From NCBI GenBank assembly GCA_940337035.1, contig CALNHX010001931.1:124001-188000 (forward strand): 64,000 nucleotides of DNA, read 5' to 3'. This document shows, one piece after another, positions 32,206 to 43,554 of the stretch (position 1 is the first letter of the stretch; each line of letters starts with the position of its first letter). A program made the translations under genes and the position numbers. The stretch is from Agriotes lineatus. Taxonomy: Eukaryota > Arthropoda > Insecta > Coleoptera > Elateridae. Under the pieces are notes generated by a model that did no database searches, was not told where the DNA came from, and was given only the letters and a program-made list of their open reading frames with translations.

Positions 32206-33722
32206 ACTACTGCAAATGTCTCCGCAAATTCTGCAGTTACATCTAGGAATATACATATTGTTTATACTCTTTACTTCAAAGTTTGGTTTAGAGAACCATT
32301 ACAGTTTTGTGGATTTATTGTCTTATCATTAAATCTGGACCCTAATAATGACTAGTTAATATCCGAATCGCATGCAAAACTGTATCTGCTCGCAAAAATT
32401 AATAAAATAACTGAAGATAAAAATGAACAAAAGATTTTAAAACGAATACAGCGAATATGCTCTGTTAGCAATTTCGTTAGTAGCATTAGTAATGAATTTG
32501 TATTATAATGAAGTCATTAGAGTATTTAGAGTCTGATGAAGTAAGTCAGTATGGCAATCAAACTGACGGCCATAGCGTTATCATTATGATATGCGAGCAG
32601 GTCAACAATATTACACTGATCGTAGATGTAGAATATAATTATTTAGGAAACTACTTTTTAAATATCCAGGCCAGATTCGATATATGAATATTCATAGAAA
32701 CATTATAAAGCAGACACTGCGCGGTTACACCATTACAATCGCAAGCAATTTAATTTAAACCAAACCGGGAGAAATAGTTCCACACCAACGAATCCAATAC
32801 CTCTGCATAAGTTTTAGCGGCGAAGTTCTTCGGAGCCAGCATTAATTGTTTATTTAGCTCCAAGAGTTGAACAGGGTAAATTACTTAAACATTTCGGAGT
32901 AATCCCGGCTGATTTCTCTAAATTTCCTCATCCATTTTAAATTCCGCCGCCGAAATCCGAGTTGTTACGCCGGAAAACAAACATAATTAGGTTACCTGAT
33001 GGAATAATTAGAGCCGGAATTCAAAGCAAAGCAAAACTTTTGATGTCTTATATTGTCTGCTATAATTGCCGTATCTGGCGGGATAACGAAGCGACACTGA
33101 AAAACAAAGACGACCTTATTCCAAGTTTAATTAAACACTCGTTTATTTTTTCATCCATGCACGTCGTCTGCGCAAAGCAACACTGGCATGAATTTGATAA
33201 AATATTGTTTCTCTTTTTCGCTTCTCCGTAAGTGCAGATAAGGCTGCACAGATTGAGCCATTCCACGTCAGATTACAAAACCAAGCGAGCATAACACCAC
33301 TAGAGCAAAAGAAAAACTTTCTTTGTTTGGAGATCATAGACGGCGGAAAAAACGTAAACTGGCTTAAAGGGGATGGGATGCTGTGTACAACTCAGATTGA
33401 GTTTTTATTTCTTAAATCAGATTAGAACGAGCTAAAGGAGGGGTTCAAATTTAAGGTATTCTGAACAACGGGAGCTCAACATTAAAATTTCAATATGTAT
33501 GCTGAAGAGCCGAGAACAACACACTTTTTACTTCTTACAGGTAGCAGTTTTCATTTGTAACTATATTAAGAATAATGGATCTATCACGGAAAATAGGCTG
33601 GCTTTCCATATGTACGCCTATTGTTAAGACTTGTTAAACCAGCAAACTCAAACAAATGAAAAATATACTAGTTATAATGTTGTACAATGAATAGTTTTGA
33701 GTGCACTTTAAAAAACTGTTTT
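32206..33722. other. no recognisable gene
   Basis: Small frames around 32962-33337 overlap on both strands without motifs. A diverged direct repeat of about 80-100 bp starting cttacaggtag lies near 33535 and again near 34180. Confidence 0.4.
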
Positions 33723-33979
33723 TATTTGTTCCTCACTTGTAAACATCAATTTATCAAGTCACTGTATTCACCTGGAAAATGTTTCTTAACTGGCAGGCCA
33801 GTAAGTTTTTTACTGGCTAGCCAGTAAAATTTTACAAGCGTGCCCATAGATAATTGATAGCGTCCAAAGCCAGAGTTGTCTTCCTTAGTATGTGTCATAT
33901 TGATGAATTTAGTTGTTTTTAAGTTTGACATTTTGAATAAATGGTAAATTTCTAGTTATTTACAAGTGAGGAACAAATA
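33723..33979. mobile_element. MITE, 257 bp, 21-bp TIRs
   Basis: Perfect inverted ends (tatttgttcctcacttgtaa plus one base at 33723-33743; inverse at 33959-33979). TA borders are consistent with Tc1/mariner. Inside and just right of it the motif ttttactggc/gccagtaaa recurs at least five times between 33788 and 34060. Confidence 0.75.
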
Positions 33980-35680
33980 AAATATTCAACAATACACGCA
34001 ATGTAACACGTTTTACTGGCACAAAAAGGTGACTACTATTCGCCAGTAAAAACCCTCTTAGCAAGCTAGTAATGTTAAATACTATTATTGCTTTGCGAAT
34101 AAGCGCCTATTGTAAAAATATTTGGGCATTATAATTTTAAAATGTTCGGCTTAAGTTACTGACGAAGTTTTATCTCTTACAGGTAGTATTTTCGTTTATG
34201 CCTGTATTAAGAATAATCAAGACAGGGCAGCAAAATAGCATGCTTTTTCCTAAATATACGATTGTCGCCAGAAAAATCGGGTACACCTATTTTTGCTCAA
34301 TGGAAACTCGGCTTGTGGAATAGTATTTACCTCAGTAATTTCTGCATTTAAATTAACTGTCCCATTTTTAGCTGTCATCAAAGTCCAGAATGAGTTATTC
34401 GAAAAGATACTCCTTTATTTAAATGATTCCGGTAAAGGAAGAATTGTCGAGATTATAATCAAAGAAATACCAATAAGAGCGTTTGCGTATTGAAGTAGAA
34501 ACACTTTTGTGAGACTAACGAAGCAATGGGAGCATAATGTTAATGCAACTGTAATTTAGGGGTATGAGAATGTTTTAAACAATACGTAAATGTTAAAGAC
34601 ATTCATTAATTTTTGCTTCTCTCGTCTAAAAGGCGAAAGAAGCATTCGAATCATGAAACATTTTTCTTCAGATATTTCTTCAGATCTTCACGTTTCAGGG
34701 TCCGACTCGCCTTCGTGGCCGAACGCGACCAGCGATCGGGTTCGCCCGGATAACTCCCAGACTCTAAAATGGCACTCTCAGGCATTCAAATCGTCCTAAA
34801 TTCGCATCTCGTCAACTGCATTTTTTAATTAGCAAATTGATGTGTTGTAATATTTACTTTTGTGTTCTTTAAGTTGCTTGAAAATATTCTATTGTTTTGT
34901 TTGTATTCGTATAATTATGGGCTGTCGACTAAACCAGCCACTGAAATATGATACGAACACAGAATCGGAACGAGCCCAAAACCAATTTACAGATCGAAGG
35001 CTGTTTTTAAGATCGGGGGCGTTTTAGAAGGGAGATTTAAATTATGGAAAGGCCTTTAGCCGAGAATTCCCATATTTGGAATGTTGTGAACCCGAAGTGA
35101 CCGAGGGTTGCATTTTAGAATGCGAGGGTGCTTATGTGTTTTTGGGCAGTCTGTAGGCGAGATCGCACATGTGTGGACGCGAGCCTAATTCTCCGCGAGT
35201 GTGTGATTCCGCCGCGATTATGTTTTGAAGTGAAATGAATTGTAGATTATAATTGAGTGAATAAAACGATGAGGTCTGTAATATCTAAGTAGAATACTAG
35301 TGCCTGAGTAGCTTAGTGAATGTAGCTATTGTTCAGCGAATACGAACATTCGATATTGTCTCGTACTGATGCTGATTGTAGACAGCTTTGTTAATTGGAT
35401 CGCTGTTCATTGTCGCAGAGGGTGCCCTCGTACCTGGGTTAATGGCTATCCGGCGAGATAGCCCACGACCCTTGACCTGATAAGCATTGTGCTTATCAGT
35501 GACCAATTAGCGCGATTGGGTGGCTTGGGAAGCCCATCTCCCAAAGATGCCTTGTACCTGTGTCTTTCACGGTTCATGCGGCCACCGTAATTGCGGGTTA
35601 CATTGACATGGGTTGGACCCATTGATGCCGTTAACGTTCGGTTAAGGCATACTAGATGCGGTAAGCATCCGTGTTTTCAG
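33980..35680. other. no firm gene; less AT-rich toward 35100-35680
   Basis: The last 600 bp contain several short perfect hairpins (ggctatc...gatagcc near 35443-35460; ctgataagca ttg tgcttatcag at 35477-35499; tgggt tgg accca near 35610). This could be a structured transcript or a repeat; no frame is convincing. Confidence 0.35.
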
Positions 35681-35992
35681 GATTATTACAGGCACATCAT
35701 CGAAGGTGCACCGAAGAATATACCTGATGATAGCTTCTTCGAGATGCGGCGCGGGACAACGCGGGGTGCCCATACGACCCCCTGTAAGTATTATATAATG
35801 AGCACATTACTGCTAAAAGCTGAATATTTGTTGTTTTGCTTGCATGACTGATTGTAGAATTGACTGAGCTTGTGTTCGCGTCAGGCGTGTGTGACCACCT
35901 GCTAAATGAAAGGCTCGCCGACCACTTTGCAACCCCCAGTATCACGTTTCTGATTTACAACCTCAGACCTCAGGGGCGTTATGGAATTTCTG
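35681..35992 (+). CDS. candidate pair of internal exons, family unknown
   Basis: An acceptor (GTGTTTTCAG, ending 35680) opens a 103-bp stretch that ends at a donor CCT|GTAAGT (35784). A 101-bp intron would end at TTCGCGTCAG (35884), and the second stretch (35885-35992, 108 bp) ends at CTG|GTAAGT. The reading frame stays open over the junction, giving about 70 codons including YYRHIIEGAPKNIPDDSFFE and, in exon two, CDHLLNERLADHFATPSI. Both donors match the consensus well. No domain is recognised and neither a first nor a last exon was found. GC content is higher than the flanks. It may be a host gene, a non-coding transcript, or chance. Confidence 0.25.
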
Positions 35993-37289
35993 GTAAGTCG
36001 CCAGTTCTTGTGAAATTTATGCATGTGACCGATCTGAATCCAGGAAAAATAAAATAGCTCAGGGCACCGAAAATATGTTCCTACAGATGTAATTAACATT
36101 ACCTAGGGAGCTACTTGACCCGAACAGGTCCCAACATTATTGTTGCTATCTGTATTTCAGGAAATAGCAAATGTCTACCAAAACAATTATAGCAGTACTG
36201 AATGTTGCAACAACAATTACTTTTCACAATTTTGGCAAATATAATCTTCATCGTCGAATTCGGTAAAACCAATACATTGTTTATGCACCCAGGCATGATA
36301 TTCTACACACATTCTCATATTGTCATATTAGCAACTTCATCCAAGTCGTAGAACGAATAGTACCAAGCGTTTTCTTTATTCGGCTGTATTTTTCGTTTAG
36401 AAGTGGTACCTGATTTATTAGACATATTTGTTGCAAATATATCCTTGGTAACTTTTTGGGCTTTATAGTTGAGCGCTAAGCGGAAGTTAGTTTTGTTCAG
36501 TTTTTCCTTTGCTTCTGGGGTTGGTAGCAAATCACTGAACGAAGACGTTGAGGTATTTGCTTTCGCAGTATCCTCGTCGGCCGCCTCTTAATCCTCATCT
36601 ATTAATTGTTCCAATGAAATATTGTTGTCCCTATCATCTCCATCTGTGTAGTTTTCGAATCGTCTTTCAGATAATACGTTGGGAGCAAAAGCTGATTCTA
36701 GTAGAGCTCCTGGATTGAATGGAAATATACCCGTATCTCTAAAGCCACATAGGATGCTATTTGGGACTGCACATATGGCTACCCTTTGGAAAAAATTTGT
36801 TGAAACGTAATTTTGTAATTGTACGTTCACGATCTACATTCCAGTACCGAAACACCTTTTGGACCCAGTGGGATTTATATGATCTATACACCGATTTATC
36901 CAGTGACTGCAGTTCATGTGTAGTGTTACTAGGTAAGCACAACAATGTAGTATCATTAGCATCAGGAGCCTCCACAATACAATAAACTAGAATCAAAAAT
37001 GAGTAAAACCGGTCCCTCCATTTTATATCGTCACAGGCCACGTATATCTTGGAAGCTATTTTTAATATTATACCTGCAGATAAGTTGTCTTGAAATTAAA
37101 CTTTTAGTAATTTTCCTTTAAAAATAATCATTGTAGGGACTGAATTACCAATTGCATTAACGAACCCAACTACAGTAATATTTTCGGCATGCTTACTGCT
37201 TAGGTGCTACTCGTATGAGATGCAACCGTTTTGCCCCTTTTTGTGCTAGTACTTCTTGTTGATGATGGATTGTAAAGCGGCAGCCCTTC

Positions 37290-39296
37290 TGTTACGGTAT
37301 TAAAAGAACTTTACGACACCTACCCAAGGTAAGCATCGCACCACGGAATCAGTCCTGAAAAACTGGCACACTTGCCCTGAGATCGGCTAAAAATAGACTA
37401 AAGGCCACGGCTGGAACGCTCAGGGAGTCGGGCGTGAGTCACACGATACGTTCTCGGCAAGCGTGTTGCGGCATATATATATATAGGGTATGTCAAAATT
37501 ATGAGGGCGCCACCAAGCCTGTCTTAACCCGACTAACCGGGCCTGGACGGTTAGACGGGAGCGAAGCACGCAAAATACTCCGTCGATAGGATTACTCAAG
37601 AGTTGCAAGGTCAAATAACAATTTCGAGATTGCCTTATGCAAAGATTGTAATTAGGTGCCAATCCGACCGCGACTACGCAGCTGTCTCACCCACCTGTAC
37701 GCTCAAAGCTCCCTCGTCCCGTCGCACAATAATCATTACACTGAAGGGGGGGGGGGCGCTTATCTGAAACAGAACATGCACAAGTCGAAACAAAACAATA
37801 GTTTCCTTAACTAACAAATCATATATTGAATAACGGGTTACAACGGGGCAGCGGAGTGCGTCGCCCTATATCTATAAATAGATTATATCTAAGAAAACAC
37901 CAGCTGGCGCGCGCTCTAAACCTAGCGACATATGTTCAGAATAAACAAGGTAGCACTAAGCGCAAGCTCGTGCAAAGATACAATCTAAAGTCCGGAATGA
38001 ATGCGCAACATGTGGGCGCGAAGCCTTATACAACGTACAGTAATGAACAAAGTAGCACTTGTAACATAGACCGTCTGTAATTTGGAATGAACGTACAAAT
38101 ATGCGGGCGCGACGCCTTATGCAGCAAACAGTAATGCAAGCCCTTGTAAAATAGACAGTCTGTAATTTGGAATGAACGCACAAATATGACGACAGTGCCT
38201 GTAGGCACAAGAGACGTGACGGGCTCGCTCGCGGCGTCCCAAAACAGCTCGTACGCGGGGCTTAATGCTCTCCGCGGGACAGGTACACTCGCGTTCACAG
38301 CGGTAATCAGTTCAAAGACACATACCTTAATACGTAGGCGGTTGGGAAGCCTGGTACAGTTGAGTTGCGACAGGCTGCAGTCTTAGGTGGCAGATACATT
38401 CGATATTCGACGGTTATAGTGATGAGTGGGCATCCGCCATACTGGCGACGTGAGACGCGTCAGGACGCGTACAACTGGACGACGAAAAATGGGCCACTTT
38501 CGTTCTGCGGGACAGATCCTCGAAGGTCGAGATGAAGGGGCACGATCCCTTACTTACGGGAGCAGGAACTGGGCTTAGGATGCACCCACGCTACGCCGAA
38601 ACAATTTCGGAACTCACACACAACCACCACACGAACGCTCTCTGCAACGGGCTGCGATCAACTGCCACTTAAGACGAAACCGTTTGTCACATACTTGCTG
38701 AAGCAGCACTCGACGGGAAAAAGACTGACGCCCCCGCCAAGGGCGGGAGCGCCTCACGAACGCACACACTATCCGACCTCTTATTCGATCGACGGCTCTC
38801 GGCTGAATGCCCAGCAAAAAGCGTTAGGACGCTTGAAGTGGCGTGAGCCAAACGGCGTTGCCACGTGACTCTCGACAGCCAATGGCGAAGCGCTAAGATG
38901 AAACAAATTAGTCCCGGCGACAATGGTAGCACGCCGCAACGGCGTGTTTTCTAGAAGATTCGGAATTCTTGCGAGCGATAACGCTCGGCTGCCAAAGCGC
39001 CATCAGAGGGGCGCTCCAACCGACGAGAAATACTGCGTTTGGGGCCAAATATGTGCAAAATCATGATTCTGGAATTAGGCGATGGAGCCAAATAAGTAAC
39101 TAAAAGGGTTTAGCCTACGGGCACGCTGCCCTAAAGCCTAGGTGGCTATTTAAAATACCAAAATGACCTGAATCAAATGTGCGGAAGATGAGATTGTACT
39201 TGTGCGCAAAGATTGAAAATGGTTTTAACATAGCAACAAATTGCCCTAAAAGCGTGAAATGCAATTAAGCATCTACAACCGCAAAATGACTTAACA
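37290..39296. mobile_element. probable solo LTR, 2007 bp, inserted in the pogo-like transposase
   Basis: The insert starts TGTTACGG and ends TTAACA, giving TGTTA...TAACA termini, with CTTC on both sides (37286-37289 and 39297-39300) as a 4-bp target duplication. Removing it rejoins the transposase reading frame without loss or gain. It is richer in GC than the flanks, has no RT or gag coding, an AATAAA near 37940, a G-run (37746-37755) and an internal minisatellite. TG...CA ends and a 4-bp duplication fit a Ty3/Gypsy-type LTR left after recombination; the length is at the upper range. Numerous small frames on both strands are not credible genes. Confidence 0.65.
37960..38190 (+). repeat. minisatellite, unit about 85 bp, 2.5-3 copies
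   Basis: Units share gtctgtaatttggaatgaac, a gcgggcgcgacgccttat-like block and cagtaatg. It lies within the putative solo LTR; LTRs of some families carry such arrays. Confidence 0.7.
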
Positions 39297-39830
39297 CTTC
39301 TTATCCGTATTGTATATGCCTTCCAGTTTTTCTTTCAATCCCAAATGATCCAAAAATGTATCTAACTTCTTGAAGTAGTGCGATACAATATTTTTGTGTA
39401 GCTTCTAGGCTCTTTCCAGATTTTATTAATTGAGCTTTACGTCGCGTCGGATAATTTCTGGGGTACGTCTCATAAAAGCTGTAAACCATGATCTACCAGC
39501 ACACTCATTGTTTTTGTTAAAGGGATGTGGTATATTATTGTTTTCAACATACCGGTACAGTTAACGTCTCATTATTGCAGATGTTAGGGGAATTCCAATA
39601 TATGATAATCGAATTAAACGACCAACGAAATCGCGTTCTTCATTAACGTCTGTCTAGTCGCTTTTCAGTCTGAGCACTTTTAATGTGGTAGCGAAGGGTA
39701 CGACGAAGAACTCTATACCGTGTGGACACCTCGCTTTGTGAAACACTACGTCTTTAAGCTTCCAAAGCCCATGCAGACCATTTTGCTAATTTTTTCCGTT
39801 TACTTTCTTTCGCCCTGCAGCAAATAAAAT

Positions 39831-40361
39831 TGCAAAATCACAATAGGACAAATTAAGGCCCACCGCACCGTTTGGATTTGCTGGGAATTATAAAAAACAT
39901 TGTTATGGGTGACTAATGTGGATATTACATTCATTCTATTTAAGTGACACTTTTTTTAAGCTGATAAAATTTAAGAATACATACCCGGGTATCTCACACC
40001 AGCAGCTGAATCACTTTCACTACTTCTGCTGGACCTAATGAATAATTTTTAATTCCCGTAGTTAATAAACATGTGATCACACGATAATGCGGTGCACATA
40101 AGTGCTCGCAAATTCTCAACAAAGGTAGAGCGGTGGAGCCGCTTTAGCATTGAGTTGTTCAAGCATCCGAGGAAGCTACTGACTTAAGTAGTTTTCTTAA
40201 ATGGACTATTCAACGGTGTAATAAATAGGTCAATCATATTGCAGAGATTTCCTTTATCAACCAATGGGAACAGCATATCACTGTATATTGGGCACCATGC
40301 AAAAATCTCTCGAAAATTAAGTAGCATTGTTGCGATATATCGCTTAGCAAATATATTCATA
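39831..40361. other. no recognisable gene
   Basis: Expected to hold the 5' end of the pogo-like element, but no TIR was identified. A minus-strand frame at 40184-40390 has no motif. Confidence 0.35.
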
Positions 40362-40606
40362 CTAGCAGTCCAGTGAGACAAATGTCTCATTTAATAAAAC
40401 ATAAAAGACCGTCCCGGACGAACCAGCGTCCCGCACGGACGGAAATCACGTGATTTCTCGAAAACCGGAAGTGTCACGTGACTGAAAAATTTGGTTCCTG
40501 ACCTGACATGACCATTCCAAACATATAACTTTAATAACTTTTTTCTCTATCTCTTACGGTTTGGCTACTGAAACAGCGTCCCGGACGGACAGACAAGTCT
40601 ATTATA
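40362..40606 (-). mobile_element. Helitron-like non-autonomous element, copy 3
   Basis: Minus strand: starts TATAATAGACTTGTCTG at 40606 (TC mutated to TA), ends with the TGAGACATTTGTCTCA hairpin and CTAG at 40362, followed by T. Single body unit, the most compact of the three copies. Its 5' end directly abuts the long-TIR element that follows. Confidence 0.6.
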
Positions 40607-40608
40607 TA

Positions 40609-41674
40609 CATTTCTCCAATAAATTAACGCACCAAAAAAAGGTAGCCAAAAGTTTAAAGTTAATTATTGTCGAAACCACTTATCCGATTTGGACGATTTT
40701 TTTTAATGACACGTCGTCTCTTTCAGAAAGTTAGTGTACTACTCTATTCGCATAGAAACTGATTTTTTTATAAATACCGGGTGTAACAATTATAACGTAT
40801 TTTTTTCATAAAATTTATAACACCCTGTGGAGTTCAACAGCTACAATATCAAGTTATAATTTAAAGCAAACTCTACCCTTACCTTTTTATAACATTTTGT
40901 TTTTTGATTCACTCTTCTATCTTAGCTACTGCAAGAGAAACACAATTTTATAGCATAACATGTTTTTATTGACTTTAATTTGCATTAAATTCACTAAAGT
41001 AGCAGGCTATGGAGAAACAGAAAGAAACAGTAATTGTCATCAGATAAATACAACTGTCAAAAAGCAGTAGTTGATAGAAGTGTGTTTTCGGTGTTAGTCC
41101 TTAACGTTTTTTTTGCAAAATCTTTAATTTTCTCAGTATGCAACGTGAAACACGAAATCCTATTCGCGAAGAATGTGCTCAAGCATTAGTTCTGTTTGAG
41201 GAAGGTTAGAAGTTATTCTGGCCAGAGGCGAAAATACTCGCTACTGAAACTTTCGTTTACCTTTTTTCTTTACATTTTGTTTCTTTTTTTGTTGTTGTTA
41301 AATTAGGTCTCTATTAACACATGTTATGCTATAAAATTGTGTTTCTTTTGCAGTAGCTAAGATAAAAGAGTAAATCAAAAACAAAATGTTATAAAAAGAT
41401 AAGGCTAGAGTTTGCTATGAATTATAACTTGATATTGTAGCTGTTGAACCCCACAGGGTATTAAACATTTTATGGAAAAAATACGTTATAATTGTTACAC
41501 CCGGTATTTATAAAAAAATAAGTTTCTATGCGAATAGAGTAGTACACTAACTTTCTGAAAGAGACGACGTGTCATTAAAAAAAAATCGTCCAAATCGGAT
41601 AAGTGGTTTCGACAATAATTAACTTTAAACTTTTGGCTACTTTTTTTTGGTGCGTTAATTTATTGGAGAAGTGT
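40609..41674. mobile_element. Tc1/mariner-type element with about 354-bp terminal inverted repeats
   Basis: Arms 40609-40962 and 41320-41674 are inverse copies with few mismatches (ttctccaataaattaacgca at the outer ends, agcataacatg at the inner ends). The 357-bp centre carries the start of a possible transposase frame (41138-41209). TA-rich flanks are compatible with a TA duplication. Confidence 0.8.
41138..41209 (+). pseudogene. possible transposase N-terminal remnant
   Basis: The 23-codon frame MQRETRNPIREECAQALVLF-EEG ends at TAG, after which the same frame continues with KLFWPEAKILA before losing similarity. The EECAQAL.L.EEG...EAKILA pattern resembles the first helix-turn-helix of Tc1-like transposases. 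It is located between the long inverted arms of 40609-41674, where the transposase gene of such an element would lie. The match is short, so family assignment is tentative, and the fragment cannot be functional. Confidence 0.35.
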
Positions 41675-41900
41675 TATATAGATTAGTGATGTTGCTAGGT
41701 TAAGTGAAAATAGACATAAACAAGCTGTATAAACAACGTCTGGCTTGAGTTAAAATTTTTAAAATGTCACATTAATAATTACTACTTTAGTAGTATGAAT
41801 TATATTTTTGTAATTAATTATGTTAATGGTTGAATGATTTTGTTCAATTAAATTAATTGCCAAATAGTCGTCCCAAATACCATTCGAAGTAGATATATAT

Positions 41901-42270
41901 GTATTATCGGTAATCTCATTTACCTTGCCGTGTAGAGGCTGGTGTTTTATGCGCTTGCATCTGGCAGTAAAATGCACAACTTGCTCCGGATTAAAGAGTT
42001 TCCAAGTTGGGGCGGGCCTTTTGTGCTTCCGCAGTAACCATTGTGTAGTGTGTGTGTTTTGGGCATGTGTTGACCTTGTTACTCTATCTCTTACGTCTGT
42101 GGTGCTAAGTAGAACACAGATAATTTGGTGCCCAACTGTGAATGGTCTCACCTAGCCCGATTCCAATCGAAAAGTCTGCGAAAAAGTTCCAGAACCCGCA
42201 GGATTCGAACCGAGGACTTACTTAATGCCAGCCTAACGCTTTGCCAACTGCGCTACCCGGCTTTTTTTCA
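41901..42270 (-). mobile_element. tRNA-derived SINE, 370 bp, with perfect 14-bp target duplication
   Basis: The minus strand starts after 42270 with a tRNA-like head: gccgggtagcgcagttggc (A box) at 42261-42243 and ggttcgaatcc (B box) at 42211-42201. The acceptor stem does not pair, so it is not a functional tRNA gene. The body runs to 41901. aagtagatatatat is duplicated exactly at 41887-41900 and 42271-42284. The body differs from the SINE at 27727-27983, so these are two families. Confidence 0.88.
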
Positions 42271-42284
42271 AAGTAGATATATAT

Positions 42285-43389
42285 TTTTTTAAATATTTTA
42301 CCGATTCCATGAAAATTATTTCAAATTTCAGTCAACAAATGATGTTAAGTTGTTTCGTGAAATTAAACTCAACCAAACATCAGTTGAGCACTAGTGATTT
42401 TACTCTTGAGATTATTTTTGAATGCAAAATGTGATATTAGTTTAGGAGTAACAGCTCACCTAATTTTTACAGATGTGGTCCAAAAACGTACTCCGAAAAC
42501 ACGAGCATCTGAAAATTTTAAAACGTTCGCTTTCAGTTATTAATGGAGCCTTTCAATTGAAAATGAAAGAAATCGCAAGCCTACTCTTGAATTATCGAAG
42601 CAAAGAATATCTCAGGGAATACTGTACTTTTATCCTTTCACCCCTCACACTTCCTTCATAGTAAAAATTGAGCAGTGACAGGGTACTTTATTGTTGATTT
42701 TTACCACCAGTACTTCATTGGACGCATAATATAGTAAGGATAGGTAACGTTATGGCCAGTAGGATTAGAGTCCATCAGTTTCGACAGAATTTGATGCAAA
42801 TCCAACCCGGGGCATGCCGAATGCCATAAATACGCAGATGATATTATCAAGCGCAGAATTGTTGCTTTTGTGGGTCGTCATTCGTATGCCTTGGGTATAA
42901 CGTGCTACTTCGGATTTGTGCTGCCTGTTGAACCGCACGAATATCTCGGGGAGGAAAGTTGAATATAAGTCAGTTCTTTACCTTGTTTATGTCGCAAAGG
43001 CCCGGGGCAGGAAAGCAGAAATCTGATATTGAAAACGGTCGGAATTGAAGTAGCGTAAAAGCCATCAAATGCAACTTGGGGATCGATTTCAGCTAATAGT
43101 CCTATAAATATTTTACGGTAACTCGATATTTATGAGAAACCAAAACATTATTTACCTTGCATCGCAATGCTCGCTAGAAGGATCCGATGAAACGGCCAAT
43201 TCCACTTCATGAAAAATGTATATGAATACATAAAGCCATATTTACTCAGAAGTAATGAAAGTATGGCGTGTCGATAGTGTGTAAAATATTATAATGAAGC
43301 CGCTTGCATAACTGGCCGCTTTAATATTCATAAGATTGCATTATAATACATTTTCAGAGGCGGTGCAAAAATAAACTGAGGTCTATTTC
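42285..43389. other. no recognisable gene
   Basis: Appears unique and non-coding; one small ATG frame (42473-42661) without motifs. Confidence 0.4.
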
Positions 43390-43445
43390 AAATTTATTCC
43401 GCATGCGGCATGCACGTACCCTCTGGAATAAATTTATGGACTTTA
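43390..43445. other. hairpin
   Basis: aaatttattcc and ggaataaattt form an 11-bp stem around a loop that itself contains the palindrome-like gcatgcggcatgc. Confidence 0.5.
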
Positions 43446-43554
43446 ATAATTATGTTCTTAATTAGAATCAACAAATCGTAAAATAGAGGGAAATGGATTT
43501 ATGCATAACTGCAGGTTTCATACGAACCAAGAATGGGGTATAACTTATAGATAT

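Larger units (their letters stand above)
36217..39830 (-). pseudogene. pogo/Tigger-like transposase (psq HTH, CENP-B HTH, DDE, PHD-like finger), split by an insertion
   Basis: Minus strand, from about 39830: KESKRKKLAKW and TRYRVLRRTLRYHIKS (psq-type HTH), FVGRLIRLSYIGIPLT, NNECAGRSWFTAFMRRTPEI (CENP-B-type HTH), FKKLDTFLDHLGLK and IYNTDKK, the first catalytic Asp region. The frame is then interrupted by 37290-39296 and resumes exactly with GCRFTIHHQQEVLAQKGAKR. Next come VGFVNAIGNSVPTMIIFKG in shifted frames, CLPSNTTHELQSLDKSVYRS, GFRDTGIFPFNPGALLESAF, an in-frame stop near 36590, FSDLLPTPEAKEKLN, and a C-terminal CVEYHAWVHKQC...YICQNC finger ending at 36217. The first Cys pair of the finger is mutated. 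Several frameshifts and stops; TIRs were not found. Domain order matches insect jerky/Tigger-like transposases. Confidence 0.8.

Noticed and set aside
38186..38932. GC-rich frames on both strands around 38186-38932
   Set aside because: They lie inside the putative solo LTR, overlap each other on opposite strands, and show no motif.
41759..42155. 130-codon minus frame and a 76-codon plus frame
   Set aside because: Both run through the SINE at 41901-42270 and its flank; a SINE does not encode protein.
42200..42262. Functional tRNA gene on minus
   Set aside because: A and B boxes are present but the acceptor stem does not pair and a SINE body with a target duplication follows.
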